From: Bacillota bacterium
GTDB lineage: Bacteria; Bacillota; Clostridia; Peptostreptococcales; Anaerovoracaceae
DNA: 64,000 nucleotides
Assembly: GCA_016280485.1 (NCBI GenBank)
Contig: JAEEGU010000051.1
Span: forward strand, 1-64,000
Reading direction: 5' to 3'
The notes beneath the pieces are model-generated. The model was not told the origin of the DNA. It searched no databases and was given only the letters and a program-made list of their open reading frames with translations. Positions 32,502 to 41,225 of this stretch are shown one piece after another. The position numbers and the translations under genes were made by a program. Position 1 is the first letter of the stretch. Each line of letters starts with the position of its first letter.

Positions 32502-34805
32502 TTATTGTTTTTTGGGCCTTGCTTTTGCTCCTTCGTGGTGAAGGCGCGAGGCAAGAAGCGTGATGCGGCTCATGCTTGGATCCGCGGTGCTGTCACGCAT
32601 AATCGCAGTCCTAAGAGCCTCAGTTTCTCCTACGACAATGACGTGCTTTGTCGCTCTTGTTATTGCCGTATAGACGAGATTTCGGGCAAGCAGATTGCTG
32701 TGGACGTTTGACAAGACTAAGATGACGGTGTCCGTTTCGCAGCCCTGCATCTTGTGTACGCTCGACGCATAGGCGAGATCGACGTTTGCCATCATCTTTG
32801 AGTCATACGCAACAAACGTGTCGTTGAATCTGATCGTAGCAACTTTTTCCATCTTGTCGCTATCCTGTGAGATCTTTTCCAACGAGATTCGTTCAACGAA
32901 TCCGATCTCTCCGTTTTTGGGACCTTCTGTATTAACCAGTTGCATGACCTTATCCCCTGCGTGGAATGTAACGCCATGGGAAGTAATTGTCATCTGGTCG
33001 GAGAGAATGGGATTGATCCTTGCCTGCAGCGCTTCATTAAAGCTGGTTGCTGTGAGCGACGTCGTTTTGCTTTTCTTGCGGTAAGGAACAAGCAGCGCAA
33101 CGTCGTCCACGGTCAGGGTGGATTTGCTGATCAGCGTGTTGTAGAGGTTGCACGCAGTATCGAAGATTTGGATGTCCCCTTTTCGCTCAGCGATCATGAA
33201 TGCGGAGCACAGGTTTTTACTCCAAATCAAATCCGGCTGCCCGGTACGAATCTTAGCGGCGTTCAAAGGAATCAGGTTGATGTGATTGTCCGATTTCTGT
33301 CGAAAAATCTTATTCAGCCGGAAGACCTTGATTTCACCGCTGGATATGATATCGTGCAGGACGTTGCCGGCGCCGACGGACGGAAGCTGGTCCGGATCTC
33401 CGATCAGGATAACACGGGTTCCTTCTTCCACATGCCTCAGAAACATTGCCATTTGCAGGAGGTCGGCCATTGATATTTCATCGACAACCAACGCTTTTGC
33501 ATCCAGCGTCCAATCCTCTTGGAGTCCTCCCCCGTTGCTTGGAAAGTTCAAAATCTCCTCTGTGTTTCTGCCGGTATAACCCAGAGCAGAAAGCACCGTG
33601 CTTGCAGGAGCTCCCGTCGCTTCTTCCATGCGCCGGGCGGCACGCCCTGTGGGAGACAGCAGCAGGATCTCACGATCCGGTACTTGTTCGACTTTTTTGA
33701 GTACATAGAGGAGACCTTTTATGACGGTTGTTTTTCCCGTGCCCGGAAATCCGGTGATCACGGAGACACCGTTTCGGACGGCGCCGAGAATCGCGGCTTT
33801 TTGCTCGTCTCCAAACTTGATGTCTTCCCTGTTCTCATATTCCGTAATCGCATCTTCATATTCCTTCTCTTCCTTTTTCATAGCGGAAGCGTTATGTGCC
33901 AGGGCGAAGAGCTTCTTGGCGACAAACACCTCTTCCATGTAGGATTCGTTGGTGTAGAAGAGCCCGGAGTTGAGACGGATTCGTTTGCCGTCGCAGGCAT
34001 TCATGAGAACCGCGTGGGCGAGTTCCTCGCTGACTGCGTTTGAACGACGGTTTAGAAGCTGCAAAGCGCCGACAATGCCTCGCCGACGGTCTCCCCGCAG
34101 CAGAATCGAGCTGGGAAGGCACGTCGAACCCTGAACGCTTGCGTTTCGCAGAGCCGTGTGAAGTGCGCTTTCGATACGTTTCGGACTGTCGAGCTCCGCA
34201 AGTTGCGTGGAAATGGCGAATTCGTCAACGCTGTCAAAGGTTCCTCCGAACAGGCACAGGCAGTAGGGATCTAATCGAACATAATTTGCGGTGATGTTGT
34301 GACGACGCATTTCCGCGAGATCTACTGACACACGGTTTCCAATTAAACGGATCAAATCCCGTTCAATGGAGCTTTCGGCCAGCTTGAGCTTCAGATTTTC
34401 AAGCGCTTCCGTGCCGGCAATCCGTGCGGCAGCAGGCGGAATGTCATCCTCCTCCAGCCGCTTCCAGGCGTCTTTTCCAAGTAGGGTGTACAGTTTTGTG
34501 GCTCGCTTCTCCCCAAATCCTACGCCCAAGGAAGAAATGAATTTGATGAACTCCTTTTTGGTATCAGGCGGTTTCAGCTCAAATTCAGATACGGAAAACT
34601 GTTTTCCGTATTTCGCTTCCTCAAACGCTCCTTTTAGGATTACGGTGGCGTCGGTATCCGGAAGATAGAACCCGACGGCATTAAAAACCATCGGATCCCC
34701 TTCCACAGTTTCATACCGCGCAACAGTAAATCCGTTTTCGGAATTGATGTAGGTTGTTCTTGTTCGCTTAGCAATAAGGACAACCTTTTCGTCCTTATTT
34801 TCCAT
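32502..34805 (-). CDS. RecD2-type ATP-dependent DNA helicase
   Basis: A 767-residue superfamily-1B helicase. The N-terminal OB-like and helical hairpin region typical of RecD2 (about 1-330) contains ASLGVGFGEKRATK-type residues. Walker A is GFPGTGKTT (around 352-360), Walker B-like VVDEISMADLLQM, then LIGDPDQLPSVGAG, and the C-terminal motif VDLAYASSVHKMQGCE. RecD2 unwinds 5' to 3'. It is last in the leader-b operon, with the YqaJ nuclease, so a recombination or repair role is likely. Confidence 0.92.
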   Translation of the reverse strand: MENKDEKVVLIAKRTRTTYINSENGFTVARYETVEGDPMVFNAVGFYLPDTDATVILKGAFEEAKYGKQFSVSEFELKPPDTKKEFIKFISSLGVGFGEKRATKLYTLLGKDAWKRLEEDDIPPAAARIAGTEALENLKLKLAESSIERDLIRLIGNRVSVDLAEMRRHNITANYVRLDPYCLCLFGGTFDSVDEFAISTQLAELDSPKRIESALHTALRNASVQGSTCLPSSILLRGDRRRGIVGALQLLNRRSNAVSEELAHAVLMNACDGKRIRLNSGLFYTNESYMEEVFVAKKLFALAHNASAMKKEEKEYEDAITEYENREDIKFGDEQKAAILGAVRNGVSVITGFPGTGKTTVIKGLLYVLKKVEQVPDREILLLSPTGRAARRMEEATGAPASTVLSALGYTGRNTEEILNFPSNGGGLQEDWTLDAKALVVDEISMADLLQMAMFLRHVEEGTRVILIGDPDQLPSVGAGNVLHDIISSGEIKVFRLNKIFRQKSDNHINLIPLNAAKIRTGQPDLIWSKNLCSAFMIAERKGDIQIFDTACNLYNTLISKSTLTVDDVALLVPYRKKSKTTSLTATSFNEALQARINPILSDQMTITSHGVTFHAGDKVMQLVNTEGPKNGEIGFVERISLEKISQDSDKMEKVATIRFNDTFVAYDSKMMANVDLAYASSVHKMQGCETDTVILVLSNVHSNLLARNLVYTAITRATKHVIVVGETEALRTAIMRDSTADPSMSRITLLASRLHHEGAKARPKKQ

Positions 34806-35013
34806 GGTTGAGAAGCTCGTCTACGGCTTTAATGGCCAGACATTTCAAATGCCGTACCGCAAGGCATTCGGTATCGACCTCACCATTCTTCATGGCAAAG
34901 ACCTTCCAGCCATCTTCACCGTAATTCTTCAGGAAATAACCGCGGTATGTGTACTCCCCTATCACGGGGAATCCCATATCGTCGATTACTTTTTTAGCAC
35001 CCGTATATCCCAT
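34795..35013 (-). CDS. small hypothetical protein (72 aa)
   Basis: A 72-residue beta-rich protein (YTYRGYFLKNYGEDGWKVFA). Its start overlaps the nuclease stop (TAATG) and its end overlaps the helicase start by 11 bases, so all three are coupled. No family is recognised. Confidence 0.7.
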   Translation of the reverse strand: MGYTGAKKVIDDMGFPVIGEYTYRGYFLKNYGEDGWKVFAMKNGEVDTECLAVRHLKCLAIKAVDELLNHGK

Positions 35014-36398
35014 TACGCGGCGCCTCCCTTCTGCTTCGGCGTACGCTTGTACGCAATCTTCGGCGCACAGATCGTAGATCCGATTTTGACGGCTTCTTTG
35101 TACGCCTCCGGATATTTCAGCTTCAAAACATCCTTATCGACGGACGTTTTGCTTCTGACCTGGCATCCGATCGTCCACTGATAGCCGGTGTTGCCGTCCA
35201 CCAAGAAACCCTCCTTGGAGTCTTCGTCAAGGGTTTCGTAGACCTGCAGCGTGAGAAGCGAGATCTGCTCCTCCAGGCCATTCAATACGGCCTCGGCTTC
35301 TTTCCGCTTCTGATCCAGCGACGCCCACTGCTTCAGCAGAGGCAGCGTATCGGTAGAAAGTGCTTCCTTTTTCCCATCCGTCAAAACCTCTTTGGACTTC
35401 TCGTAGGTAAAGAAGGCGTAAAGGTCTTTTTCGGATTCTCCGGTCCAATCCGGGAGACGGCCGGCAGCGATGTAGCGGTCAAAGAATTCCCGTTCATGCT
35501 TGATAAGGTCTTCTTCGGCTGCAATATCTCTGTCGATGCGGTGGCAATACCATCCGTCGAGCTTGTTGCTCGTGACCATTCCGATGAAGGCGCATTCGAT
35601 TCGCTCGTCATCAAGAACAGCCATGTACTGCATCGGCTGGCGGAGATAATGCTGGGGAACGCCGCCCTTCCATTCATCCTCGGAGAAGGTTGAGCTGGTT
35701 TTTGCCTCGAAAATAGCCAGTTTCCCGTTTGAGAGCTGGACGATAGCGTCAATGTTGGCGGTCATCCACTGCCATTTTTTGTGTCGAAACAGGAACGGGC
35801 AAGGAATCTGCTTGCTGTTAGACAGCTCGCAGAAGGTCTTGATTACCAGAGGCTCCTTCTGATGACCGTAGGCGAAGATGAACGCCTTTCCAGCGTCGTG
35901 ATCGGTGTTCGGCAGGGTCATTTTGCTGTGTGCCATGGTGCGCTCACTGGAGCTTTCGTACTTGTGAATTCCCATGGCGACGGCGGAATCAGATCCGCCG
36001 AATCCCATGCACCGAATAAGAACCCACTCGCTGTTTGTGATGAACATGCAGTTCACCACCGCAACAGCGTTTGGAAATCGCGCAAAAGGCTCCCATTTGA
36101 TGATATCCAGCAAGGGGCGAATCTTATTCGAGAGCTCCTCTGCTGATAATACATCCAGGAGTAATTCGTGGTCTGCGTTCGCAATAAGAACGCCTTCATC
36201 ATCTGTGAACACACGCTGCAGAGCCCATGCTACCTTATCTTCGTCTTCGTGGAGAAGAAGGGCAACCTGCCGCAGCTTTTCCATTCGGGCGGAAACCCGA
36301 ACGTACATATCTGCCCACGCTTCTGCCAGGGCTTTGTCAGCATATCCCGGCTTTTTTGCGGGAAGAGCGCAGGGAAACGCGGTATATGTGTATGACAT
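35013..36398 (-). CDS. YqaJ-type PD-(D/E)xK nuclease
   Basis: A 461-residue nuclease of the YqaJ/lambda-exonuclease fold. The signature GFGGSDSAVAMG (132-143), GHQKE (178-182), D217, EAK (E231, K233) and Q254 with Y258 give the full catalytic pattern. Such enzymes resect double-stranded ends for single-strand annealing. The start at 36398 is set by AGGAGG. Helical sequence around 395-430 may be a protein-interaction region. A RecT/Bet-type annealase is expected nearby; the next upstream gene is a candidate by position only. Confidence 0.85.
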   Translation of the reverse strand: MSYTYTAFPCALPAKKPGYADKALAEAWADMYVRVSARMEKLRQVALLLHEDEDKVAWALQRVFTDDEGVLIANADHELLLDVLSAEELSNKIRPLLDIIKWEPFARFPNAVAVVNCMFITNSEWVLIRCMGFGGSDSAVAMGIHKYESSSERTMAHSKMTLPNTDHDAGKAFIFAYGHQKEPLVIKTFCELSNSKQIPCPFLFRHKKWQWMTANIDAIVQLSNGKLAIFEAKTSSTFSEDEWKGGVPQHYLRQPMQYMAVLDDERIECAFIGMVTSNKLDGWYCHRIDRDIAAEEDLIKHEREFFDRYIAAGRLPDWTGESEKDLYAFFTYEKSKEVLTDGKKEALSTDTLPLLKQWASLDQKRKEAEAVLNGLEEQISLLTLQVYETLDEDSKEGFLVDGNTGYQWTIGCQVRSKTSVDKDVLKLKYPEAYKEAVKIGSTICAPKIAYKRTPKQKGGAA

Positions 36399-36422
36399 TT
36401 CTGTTTCCTCCTGTATCTTTTG

Positions 36423-36446
36423 ACAAGGGGGCGTTTCCGCCCCCTT
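36423..36446. other. intercistronic hairpin
   Basis: AAGGGGGCG / CGCCCCCTT palindrome between the two cotranscribed genes. No T-run, so probably an mRNA-stabilising or processing hairpin. Confidence 0.5.
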
Positions 36447-37623
36447 AGGTGTCGATAGGCTTGTCCAGCTCCTTCCAACGGTAGTTGGCGATCCGGGCAA
36501 TCCCCTCTTCAATCTCATGGATATCACGGTCGCTAAAGCCGGCGGCTTCCGCGTAGACAGTCATCTCGCAGATCGAGACGTAGATGTCGAACATGGTGCA
36601 GCCGCGGTTAGGATCACAGCCGTCCAGGAACAAACTGAGATTATCGGCGCATTCACCGATCAGCTTATTCCGAAGTCCGGCCTTCTTGCAGAGGTTGATC
36701 AGGCAATCTCTGGGACGGTTGATGACCGTCTCGGACATTGCAGTGATCTTCGTGTTCACGTCGCCGAACTTTGCGTAGACGCCGGAGGCCAGGTCCGTGA
36801 GCAGGTCAATCCCTTCACGGCCGGGCTTGTGCTTGTGATCCACGCGGATGCACGATCCGATCGGGATGCGTGCGCCGGTAGAGGACGTGATGATCGGCGT
36901 AATGGTCGCAGCGGAGTTTTTCGCGTTCGACGTCTGAATCTTGACGGTGAACGCCATGCCGGGAATAGGCCGGGAGCCCTGCTTCATCACGCTTTCATAC
37001 TTCTTCCGGAGGACTTCGGCGTCGTTTCCGCCGATCGCGTAGTTCGCACGGGTGTATTCAAGGCTGTTGAATCCATCCATGAACGCAAGATCGTGGAACG
37101 TACTGCGCAGCGTGGCGACAGTCTGTTCGAACAACTGGTCAATGGGCATGATGCAATACTCGTTGCTGCCGACAGCAGTAACCTTGCCGTTGCACACCCA
37201 GACCTGATTGTCACGGTTCTTTCTGGCGTCGTGATCTTTCGCGGCGGTGAAGATGTCCTTGAAGAATCCCGGATCCCGCTTTTCGTCCTCGTTCTGCTTC
37301 TCGTCGTAAATGGCGAGGGCAGTTCCGATAAGCTGCCGGACCGCAAAGGATCGAAGCGGGACAAGGCCGGTGGGCGTATCCAGGAAGAGCCCGGATCCAG
37401 CAGGCTCCAGCGTGTCTCTTACGATCTCCTCCTCAATACCGAAGCGGGTACGCCGCTGGACTTCATCGACGAAAAGGGGGCCGAGGGAATAGTCAACGCC
37501 GAGTTCGTGCGTTTTATGGCTTTCCCATGTGCCCTCGCTTTCCATCTCTTTCAGTTCTTCCATGAACTCCTGTTCATTGGAAAAGTCTGCCTCGTAAGAG
37601 TCCTTGATAAATCTGTGCTTCAT
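36445..37623 (-). CDS. first gene of the recombination operon (392 aa, unassigned)
   Basis: A soluble protein whose start at 37623 has AAAGGAG. Recognisable blocks are GLVPLRSFAVRQLIGTALA (about 85-105), ITPIITSSTGARIPIGSC and DCLINLCKKAGL. It faintly resembles phage DUF932-type proteins, but not enough to assign. Leading the operon that encodes a YqaJ nuclease and RecD2 suggests a DNA recombination role, such as strand annealing (inferred). Confidence 0.65.
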   Translation of the reverse strand: MKHRFIKDSYEADFSNEQEFMEELKEMESEGTWESHKTHELGVDYSLGPLFVDEVQRRTRFGIEEEIVRDTLEPAGSGLFLDTPTGLVPLRSFAVRQLIGTALAIYDEKQNEDEKRDPGFFKDIFTAAKDHDARKNRDNQVWVCNGKVTAVGSNEYCIMPIDQLFEQTVATLRSTFHDLAFMDGFNSLEYTRANYAIGGNDAEVLRKKYESVMKQGSRPIPGMAFTVKIQTSNAKNSAATITPIITSSTGARIPIGSCIRVDHKHKPGREGIDLLTDLASGVYAKFGDVNTKITAMSETVINRPRDCLINLCKKAGLRNKLIGECADNLSLFLDGCDPNRGCTMFDIYVSICEMTVYAEAAGFSDRDIHEIEEGIARIANYRWKELDKPIDT

Positions 37624-37834
37624 TGGTTCTCCTTTCTGTGGCTGTTCAAACCACTTACAATGTGCCAATTGCATTCACGCAAAGGGCGTTGTTTCTACCC
37701 CGGGCTATTGCCTGGAGCGATTCTTCGTATATATAAAAAGAGACCCTTCCCGACTTTTCGGAAAAGATCTCTCAGTTACTAAAAAATACTTCGTGAAGGT
37801 GCCTATCACGGCACTAAAAACCTTCATAAAGTAC
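37624..37834 (-). ncRNA. tandem-terminator leader RNA, copy b
   Basis: Starts at GTACTTTATGAAGG (5' end near 37834). Hairpin I: TACTT/AAGTA and TGAAG/CTTCA, with tip GTGCC/GGCAC. A U-tract follows. Hairpin II: GAGA...TCTC with CTTTTCCG pairing CGGGAAGG, then five U (37735-37739). Copy b has the longest distal part; hairpin III is GTGG/CCAC directly before AGAAAGGAG. It leads the nuclease/helicase operon. Confidence 0.85.
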
Positions 37835-37840
37835 GTTGTT

Positions 37841-37869
37841 ATTATATAATACTTTCGCCAATTTGTCAA
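37841..37869 (-). promoter_or_regulatory. promoter of leader b
   Basis: Minus-strand TTGACA (37864-37869), 17-bp spacer, TATAAT (37841-37846) inside the palindrome ATTATATAAT. Confidence 0.9.
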
Positions 37870-37917
37870 TTTAGATTTTTCGTATCGACTATTTTTTGAA
37901 TATTTTTGATTTTTCTC

Positions 37918-37947
37918 TTGACAAAACGACTTATTCTGTTCTATGGT
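37918..37947 (+). promoter_or_regulatory. promoter of the 120-aa gene
   Basis: TTGACA (37918-37923), 18-bp spacer, TATGGT (37942-37947). Confidence 0.65.
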
Positions 37948-37991
37948 TATCGTAGATTAAGAAATTAAACACAAAGAACGGAGGTAACATC

Positions 37992-38354
37992 ATGGGTGAC
38001 AGCAAACTCGACATAATCCGAAAGATCATTAAAACGGATGGACTCCGTCTGAAAGAGGATGAAAAGGATACTCTTTTCAGTATTGCTAATGATCCCTCGA
38101 AGTACGACGGGTTCGTAAGTAAAGTTTTCACAAGAAAAGACTCCGGAAAGGATTACCGTGGCCCTTGGGACTCGGAATCAAAATATCAGTATAAAATCCG
38201 CACAAGTCCAAAGCTACAAATAGATAAGCGATTTATGCATGAATGCGACGGCGTGAAGCAAGATAAACATTGGGATTGGGATAATCCCTGGCAGATTACA
38301 GATGTCCGAGAAATCATTAAAATTCTACGTGAAATTTTCTCAACGTATGAGTAA
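37992..38354 (+). CDS. hypothetical protein (120 aa)
   Basis: A charged cytosolic protein (MGDSKLDIIRKIIKTDG, C-terminal DWDNPWQITDVREIIKIL). CGGAGG lies nine bases before the start. No family is recognised. It stands alone, divergent from the leader-b operon, and no leader precedes it. Confidence 0.75.
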   Translation: MGDSKLDIIRKIIKTDGLRLKEDEKDTLFSIANDPSKYDGFVSKVFTRKDSGKDYRGPWDSESKYQYKIRTSPKLQIDKRFMHECDGVKQDKHWDWDNPWQITDVREIIKILREIFSTYE

Positions 38355-38378
38355 ATTACCCAATAGAAAATTCGCACT

Positions 38379-38416
38379 AAAAACGGCGGCCACAGGTCAA
38401 ATCTTGCGGCCGCCGC
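38379..38416 (-). terminator. terminator of the deaminase gene
   Basis: CGGCGGCC and GGCCGCCG arms, followed by TTTTT on the minus strand (38379-38383). Confidence 0.85.
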
Positions 38417-38428
38417 TTATGATATGGA

Positions 38429-39262
38429 TCAGTTTTCAGTTGTGATGTCGTCCCAGGTGATGATGCTTGCGATGCCGGAATTTTTGATTTTCCGAGCGCA
38501 CATCATGCACGGGACGGCTTTTATTGATTTGCCGTTCTCAAATCCTGCGAGATACATTTTTGCGCCCCGGGCTTCCCTGCCGGCCTGAGTTAGAGCGTTG
38601 TCTTCGGCGTGGATCGCAACACACAGCTCGTAATTTGCCCCATGTGGGATGTTCTTTGCCTTGCGAAGACACGCACCAATATCGCAGCAGTTCGGCTCGC
38701 CTGCTGCGCTCCCGTTGTAGCCGGTCGCAATAATCCGGTTATCGGTAGTGACGATGACGGCACCGTACTGTCTACGAAGGCAGGTCGATCTTGAGCTTAC
38801 GGCTTCCGCAATACGAAGAAAATATTCGTCCTTGGTAGCACGGTTATGTGTTTTGCCGTTATAGTTTTCAGCCCAGGCCTGCTTCATTACTGGATTATCG
38901 TTCAAGTAGGCAGCGAGGGCCTCGCGGTCATCATCAGAAAGGCCGTCTGCAAACTTAGCAGCATTACTGATCGCAAACCGAACACGGCTTTGTTTTCCGA
39001 TATCAAATCTTTCATATTGAAGAGGATCTGTGTAATCGTCGTTGGCCGATGTGAAGAGCGTAATATCAGCCAGGTTCAAATCCTTAACGATGCTCGAAGA
39101 ATCGTCATTTTTTTGTTGTACGTCGATCAGCTTAGAGGTAATGTTAACGGTTAGAACGAGCCCCTCATTAAGCTGCTGAAGGTCGTTATTATATGCAAAA
39201 ACAATTCGATTGTTCCGTGCAAGAGCATATTTGGCAATGAACTGATTCTTGTATTGATGCAT
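38429..39262 (-). CDS. dCMP deaminase-like protein with extra N-terminal domain
   Basis: A 277-residue protein. The C-terminal half (about 140-277) is a zinc-dependent deoxycytidylate deaminase: H218-A-E220 in CVAIHAEDNAL and P251-C252-x-x-C255 in VPCMMCARKI, with TGYNGSAAGEPNC as the substrate loop. The first 135 residues are unassigned. dCMP deaminase supplies dUMP; phage versions reshape nucleotide pools, and some deaminase fusions act in defence. It has its own promoter and terminator. Confidence 0.85.
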   Translation of the reverse strand: MHQYKNQFIAKYALARNNRIVFAYNNDLQQLNEGLVLTVNITSKLIDVQQKNDDSSSIVKDLNLADITLFTSANDDYTDPLQYERFDIGKQSRVRFAISNAAKFADGLSDDDREALAAYLNDNPVMKQAWAENYNGKTHNRATKDEYFLRIAEAVSSRSTCLRRQYGAVIVTTDNRIIATGYNGSAAGEPNCCDIGACLRKAKNIPHGANYELCVAIHAEDNALTQAGREARGAKMYLAGFENGKSIKAVPCMMCARKIKNSGIASIITWDDITTEN

Positions 39263-39302
39263 GATTTAGCTCCCTTTTTCTGTTTTTGGAGTTGACAGAT
39301 AT

Positions 39303-39331
39303 AATATAGCGGATATGAAAACAAAACGCAA
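39303..39331 (-). promoter_or_regulatory. promoter of the deaminase gene
   Basis: Minus-strand TTGCGT (39326-39331), 17-bp spacer, TATATT (39303-39308). The -35 overlaps the upstream terminator stem. Confidence 0.6.
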
Positions 39332-39360
39332 CCAGAAAATCCGGTTGCGTTTTGTTTTTT
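39326..39360. terminator. bidirectional terminator
   Basis: CGCAACC (39327-39333) pairs with GGTTGCG (39343-39349). T-rich runs flank both sides. On the minus strand it closes the leader-c operon. Confidence 0.75.
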
Positions 39361-39380
39361 AAGAAATATGCTGTTTTGTT

Positions 39381-39596
39381 TCAGAGTTTTTGGCTGCGCA
39401 AAATGAGCCAGGTGAATTCTGATGGCTGACATCCGGTGGATGCTTCAAATCCCTTTGAGATTTTCTCCGCAATGGCATTCGGATCAAGCATTCCCTGAAC
39501 GGCCATTTGTATCGAAGCTGCTTTGGGAGTATTGTCTCCGCTAAAAGGGTCCGGCCATTGAATATTAAAAACGATTGCAGCAATGAGCGTCATCAT
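39381..39596 (-). CDS. small hypothetical protein (71 aa)
   Basis: A 71-residue frame with a hydrophobic start (MMTLIAAIVFNIQWPDPFSG) and no strong ribosome site. It is the last gene of the operon before the terminator. An overlapping second frame is less likely because this one matches operon spacing. Confidence 0.45.
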   Translation of the reverse strand: MMTLIAAIVFNIQWPDPFSGDNTPKAASIQMAVQGMLDPNAIAEKISKGFEASTGCQPSEFTWLILRSQKL

Positions 39597-39641
39597 TTTG
39601 AGTCTTCTTTCTTTTCAGCAACGATTTTGGGACAAACGTGA

Positions 39642-39884
39642 TTACTCATACTGCAGCACGCCTTTAATAGCCTTTAGTTGCGCTCTCCCCTCTTCGTCCG
39701 CAAGGATCCCAAGCCAATCGTTAGCAGGGATCACGAACTGATAAAAGGAGCCGTCGGCAGCCACGACATCATTGGCGCAGAATGTTACGTCTTCACCCGT
39801 TTTGTTCTCAACGGTCGCAATGAAATCATAATCCTGCCCTGTTTCTTTTATGACGATTTTTTCGTCTTCATATATCTTTCTCAT
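39642..39884 (-). CDS. small hypothetical protein (80 aa)
   Basis: An 80-residue, beta-rich acidic protein (MRKIYEDEKIVIKETGQDYD) with AAAAGGAG before the ATG, 13 bases after the DUF1848 gene. No family is recognised. Confidence 0.75.
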   Translation of the reverse strand: MRKIYEDEKIVIKETGQDYDFIATVENKTGEDVTFCANDVVAADGSFYQFVIPANDWLGILADEEGRAQLKAIKGVLQYE

Positions 39885-39897
39885 GTGAATCTCCTTT

Positions 39898-40632
39898 TCA
39901 GTCCCGCCAATAGCAGTAGAGACATCCGTGTGCGCACGGATGCTTAATAGAAAGCAGTTCTACCTTTTCCCCACAGCAGAGGCAGGCTTTTCTTTGCTTG
40001 TTCTCACTGTTAGTCATGTCAACGCCGAAAAGATCACATTCATACTTTCCGACGCAGCCGGCTTTTTCAGGTATTTTCAATGCAGGTTCACTGCAGCTTT
40101 CGATTGTCAGACCAGGATGTTCGCACACGATCAGAAGTAGCGTTTGATCCAAAGCCTTGAACTGCTCCGTTGACGCCTGGAAGTTGTTTCCATACGGCAG
40201 CGGCAATCCGGCTCGCTGAAATCGTTCCTGGACGTGTCTGTACATATCCAGCACTGATACGCGGATTCGGCGAACACCGAGACGGTACATCGCCTCGATT
40301 ACTTTCTTTGCCGTTGCAATCCCCTTTTCGGTCGGAATAATTGGGTCTACGCGAACCACGAGGCGTTCCAGCGGAAATCCGCTCTGCAGCAGGCGATCCA
40401 GTTGCTCAAGTGTTTGGCTCAAAGTCGGCACGTTTGGTTCAATCACCGTTCCGCCGTATCCGGTGCAGGACAGATGCAGCATCAAACGCTCTTGATTTAC
40501 GAGGAGAACTTCTCGGAAAGCCGGAGACAGTTCCTTCGTTATCACGATTGCACCGGCCACGGTTCCGAGTTTGTCTCCCCAAGATAAATCAAGGGCAGCG
40601 TCGCCTTGTTCGGTAACTCCGATTTTACGCAT
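39898..40632 (-). CDS. DUF1848-family protein, radical-SAM-like
   Basis: A 244-residue DUF1848 protein. The C-terminal signature HPCAHGCLYCYWRD is the Cys-rich cluster typical of the family, related to spore-photoproduct-lyase-like radical SAM proteins. Further Cys pairs occur in RKACLCCGEKVE. LHLSCTGYGGTVIEPNVP and VVRVDPIIP lie in the barrel-like part. The reaction is unknown. Its start overlaps the preceding gene by eight bases. Confidence 0.85.
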   Translation of the reverse strand: MRKIGVTEQGDAALDLSWGDKLGTVAGAIVITKELSPAFREVLLVNQERLMLHLSCTGYGGTVIEPNVPTLSQTLEQLDRLLQSGFPLERLVVRVDPIIPTEKGIATAKKVIEAMYRLGVRRIRVSVLDMYRHVQERFQRAGLPLPYGNNFQASTEQFKALDQTLLLIVCEHPGLTIESCSEPALKIPEKAGCVGKYECDLFGVDMTNSENKQRKACLCCGEKVELLSIKHPCAHGCLYCYWRD

Positions 40633-40807
40633 CGCTTACCTCGCCTCCTGCTTTGCCCTCGTGCGGCGCTCCTTCTGCCATGACGTGATATACTGTTTCA
40701 TGGCCTTTGATCGCCACACCGATCTCAGTGACGGTGTAGCCCATTTCCGCATAGAGTCCTGCGAGGCGGTTCAGAGCTTCCTGAATCAGTTCTCCACATG
40801 TCTTCAT
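40625..40807 (-). CDS. small hypothetical protein (60 aa)
   Basis: A 60-residue protein (MKTCGELIQEALNRLAGLYA) that starts within the stop of the 25-aa gene (ATGA) and ends inside the DUF1848 gene. It is probably translationally coupled to both. Confidence 0.7.
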   Translation of the reverse strand: MKTCGELIQEALNRLAGLYAEMGYTVTEIGVAIKGHETVYHVMAEGAPHEGKAGGEVSDA

Positions 40808-40881
40808 GACAATACCTCCTGTTCGGCAATATTGTCCACCTGGTCTGCCATGATCTTTTCTTTAAGTTCTTCACAATTCAT
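40804..40881 (-). CDS. coupled 25-residue microprotein
   Basis: ATG at 40881 behind AAGGAG encodes a 25-residue acidic peptide beginning MNCEELKEKIMADQ. Its TGA overlaps the next ATG. It could be a real product or a coupling device. Confidence 0.6.
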   Translation of the reverse strand: MNCEELKEKIMADQVDNIAEQEVLS

Positions 40882-40894
40882 TTTGATTTCTCCT

Positions 40895-41161
40895 TCAGAT
40901 GTGGGCCGCGTACATGACGGACGGCGTGATCGAATACACCATGGATACGCCATGTTCACGTACATAAGCCCAGAACTCTTCTTTCTGATTTCCCGGCAAA
41001 TCATGGTTAATAAAAACCAGGAGCCGGTCTATGTCGTTGTTTTTACTGTACTCAGCAATGCGTTCCTTTGCATCTCGGAGCGTCGTTTGAGGTGAATACT
41101 CGTTGTCAATCTCTTTATGGAGAAACATGAGAATCGCTGCCGGTACATTTTGCTGTGACAT
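40895..41161 (-). CDS. hypothetical protein (88 aa)
   Basis: Start at 41161 with AAAGGAG. The order of predicted strands and helices (AAILMFLHKEID, then RLLVFINHDLPGNQKEEFWA) suggests a small alpha/beta fold. No family is recognised. Confidence 0.75.
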   Translation of the reverse strand: MSQQNVPAAILMFLHKEIDNEYSPQTTLRDAKERIAEYSKNNDIDRLLVFINHDLPGNQKEEFWAYVREHGVSMVYSITPSVMYAAHI

Positions 41162-41225
41162 AAAGCATTCTCCTTTCCTTGCCGGAAAGATGGGCACAGC
41201 CCCGCAAATGCGGGGCTGTTGTTCT

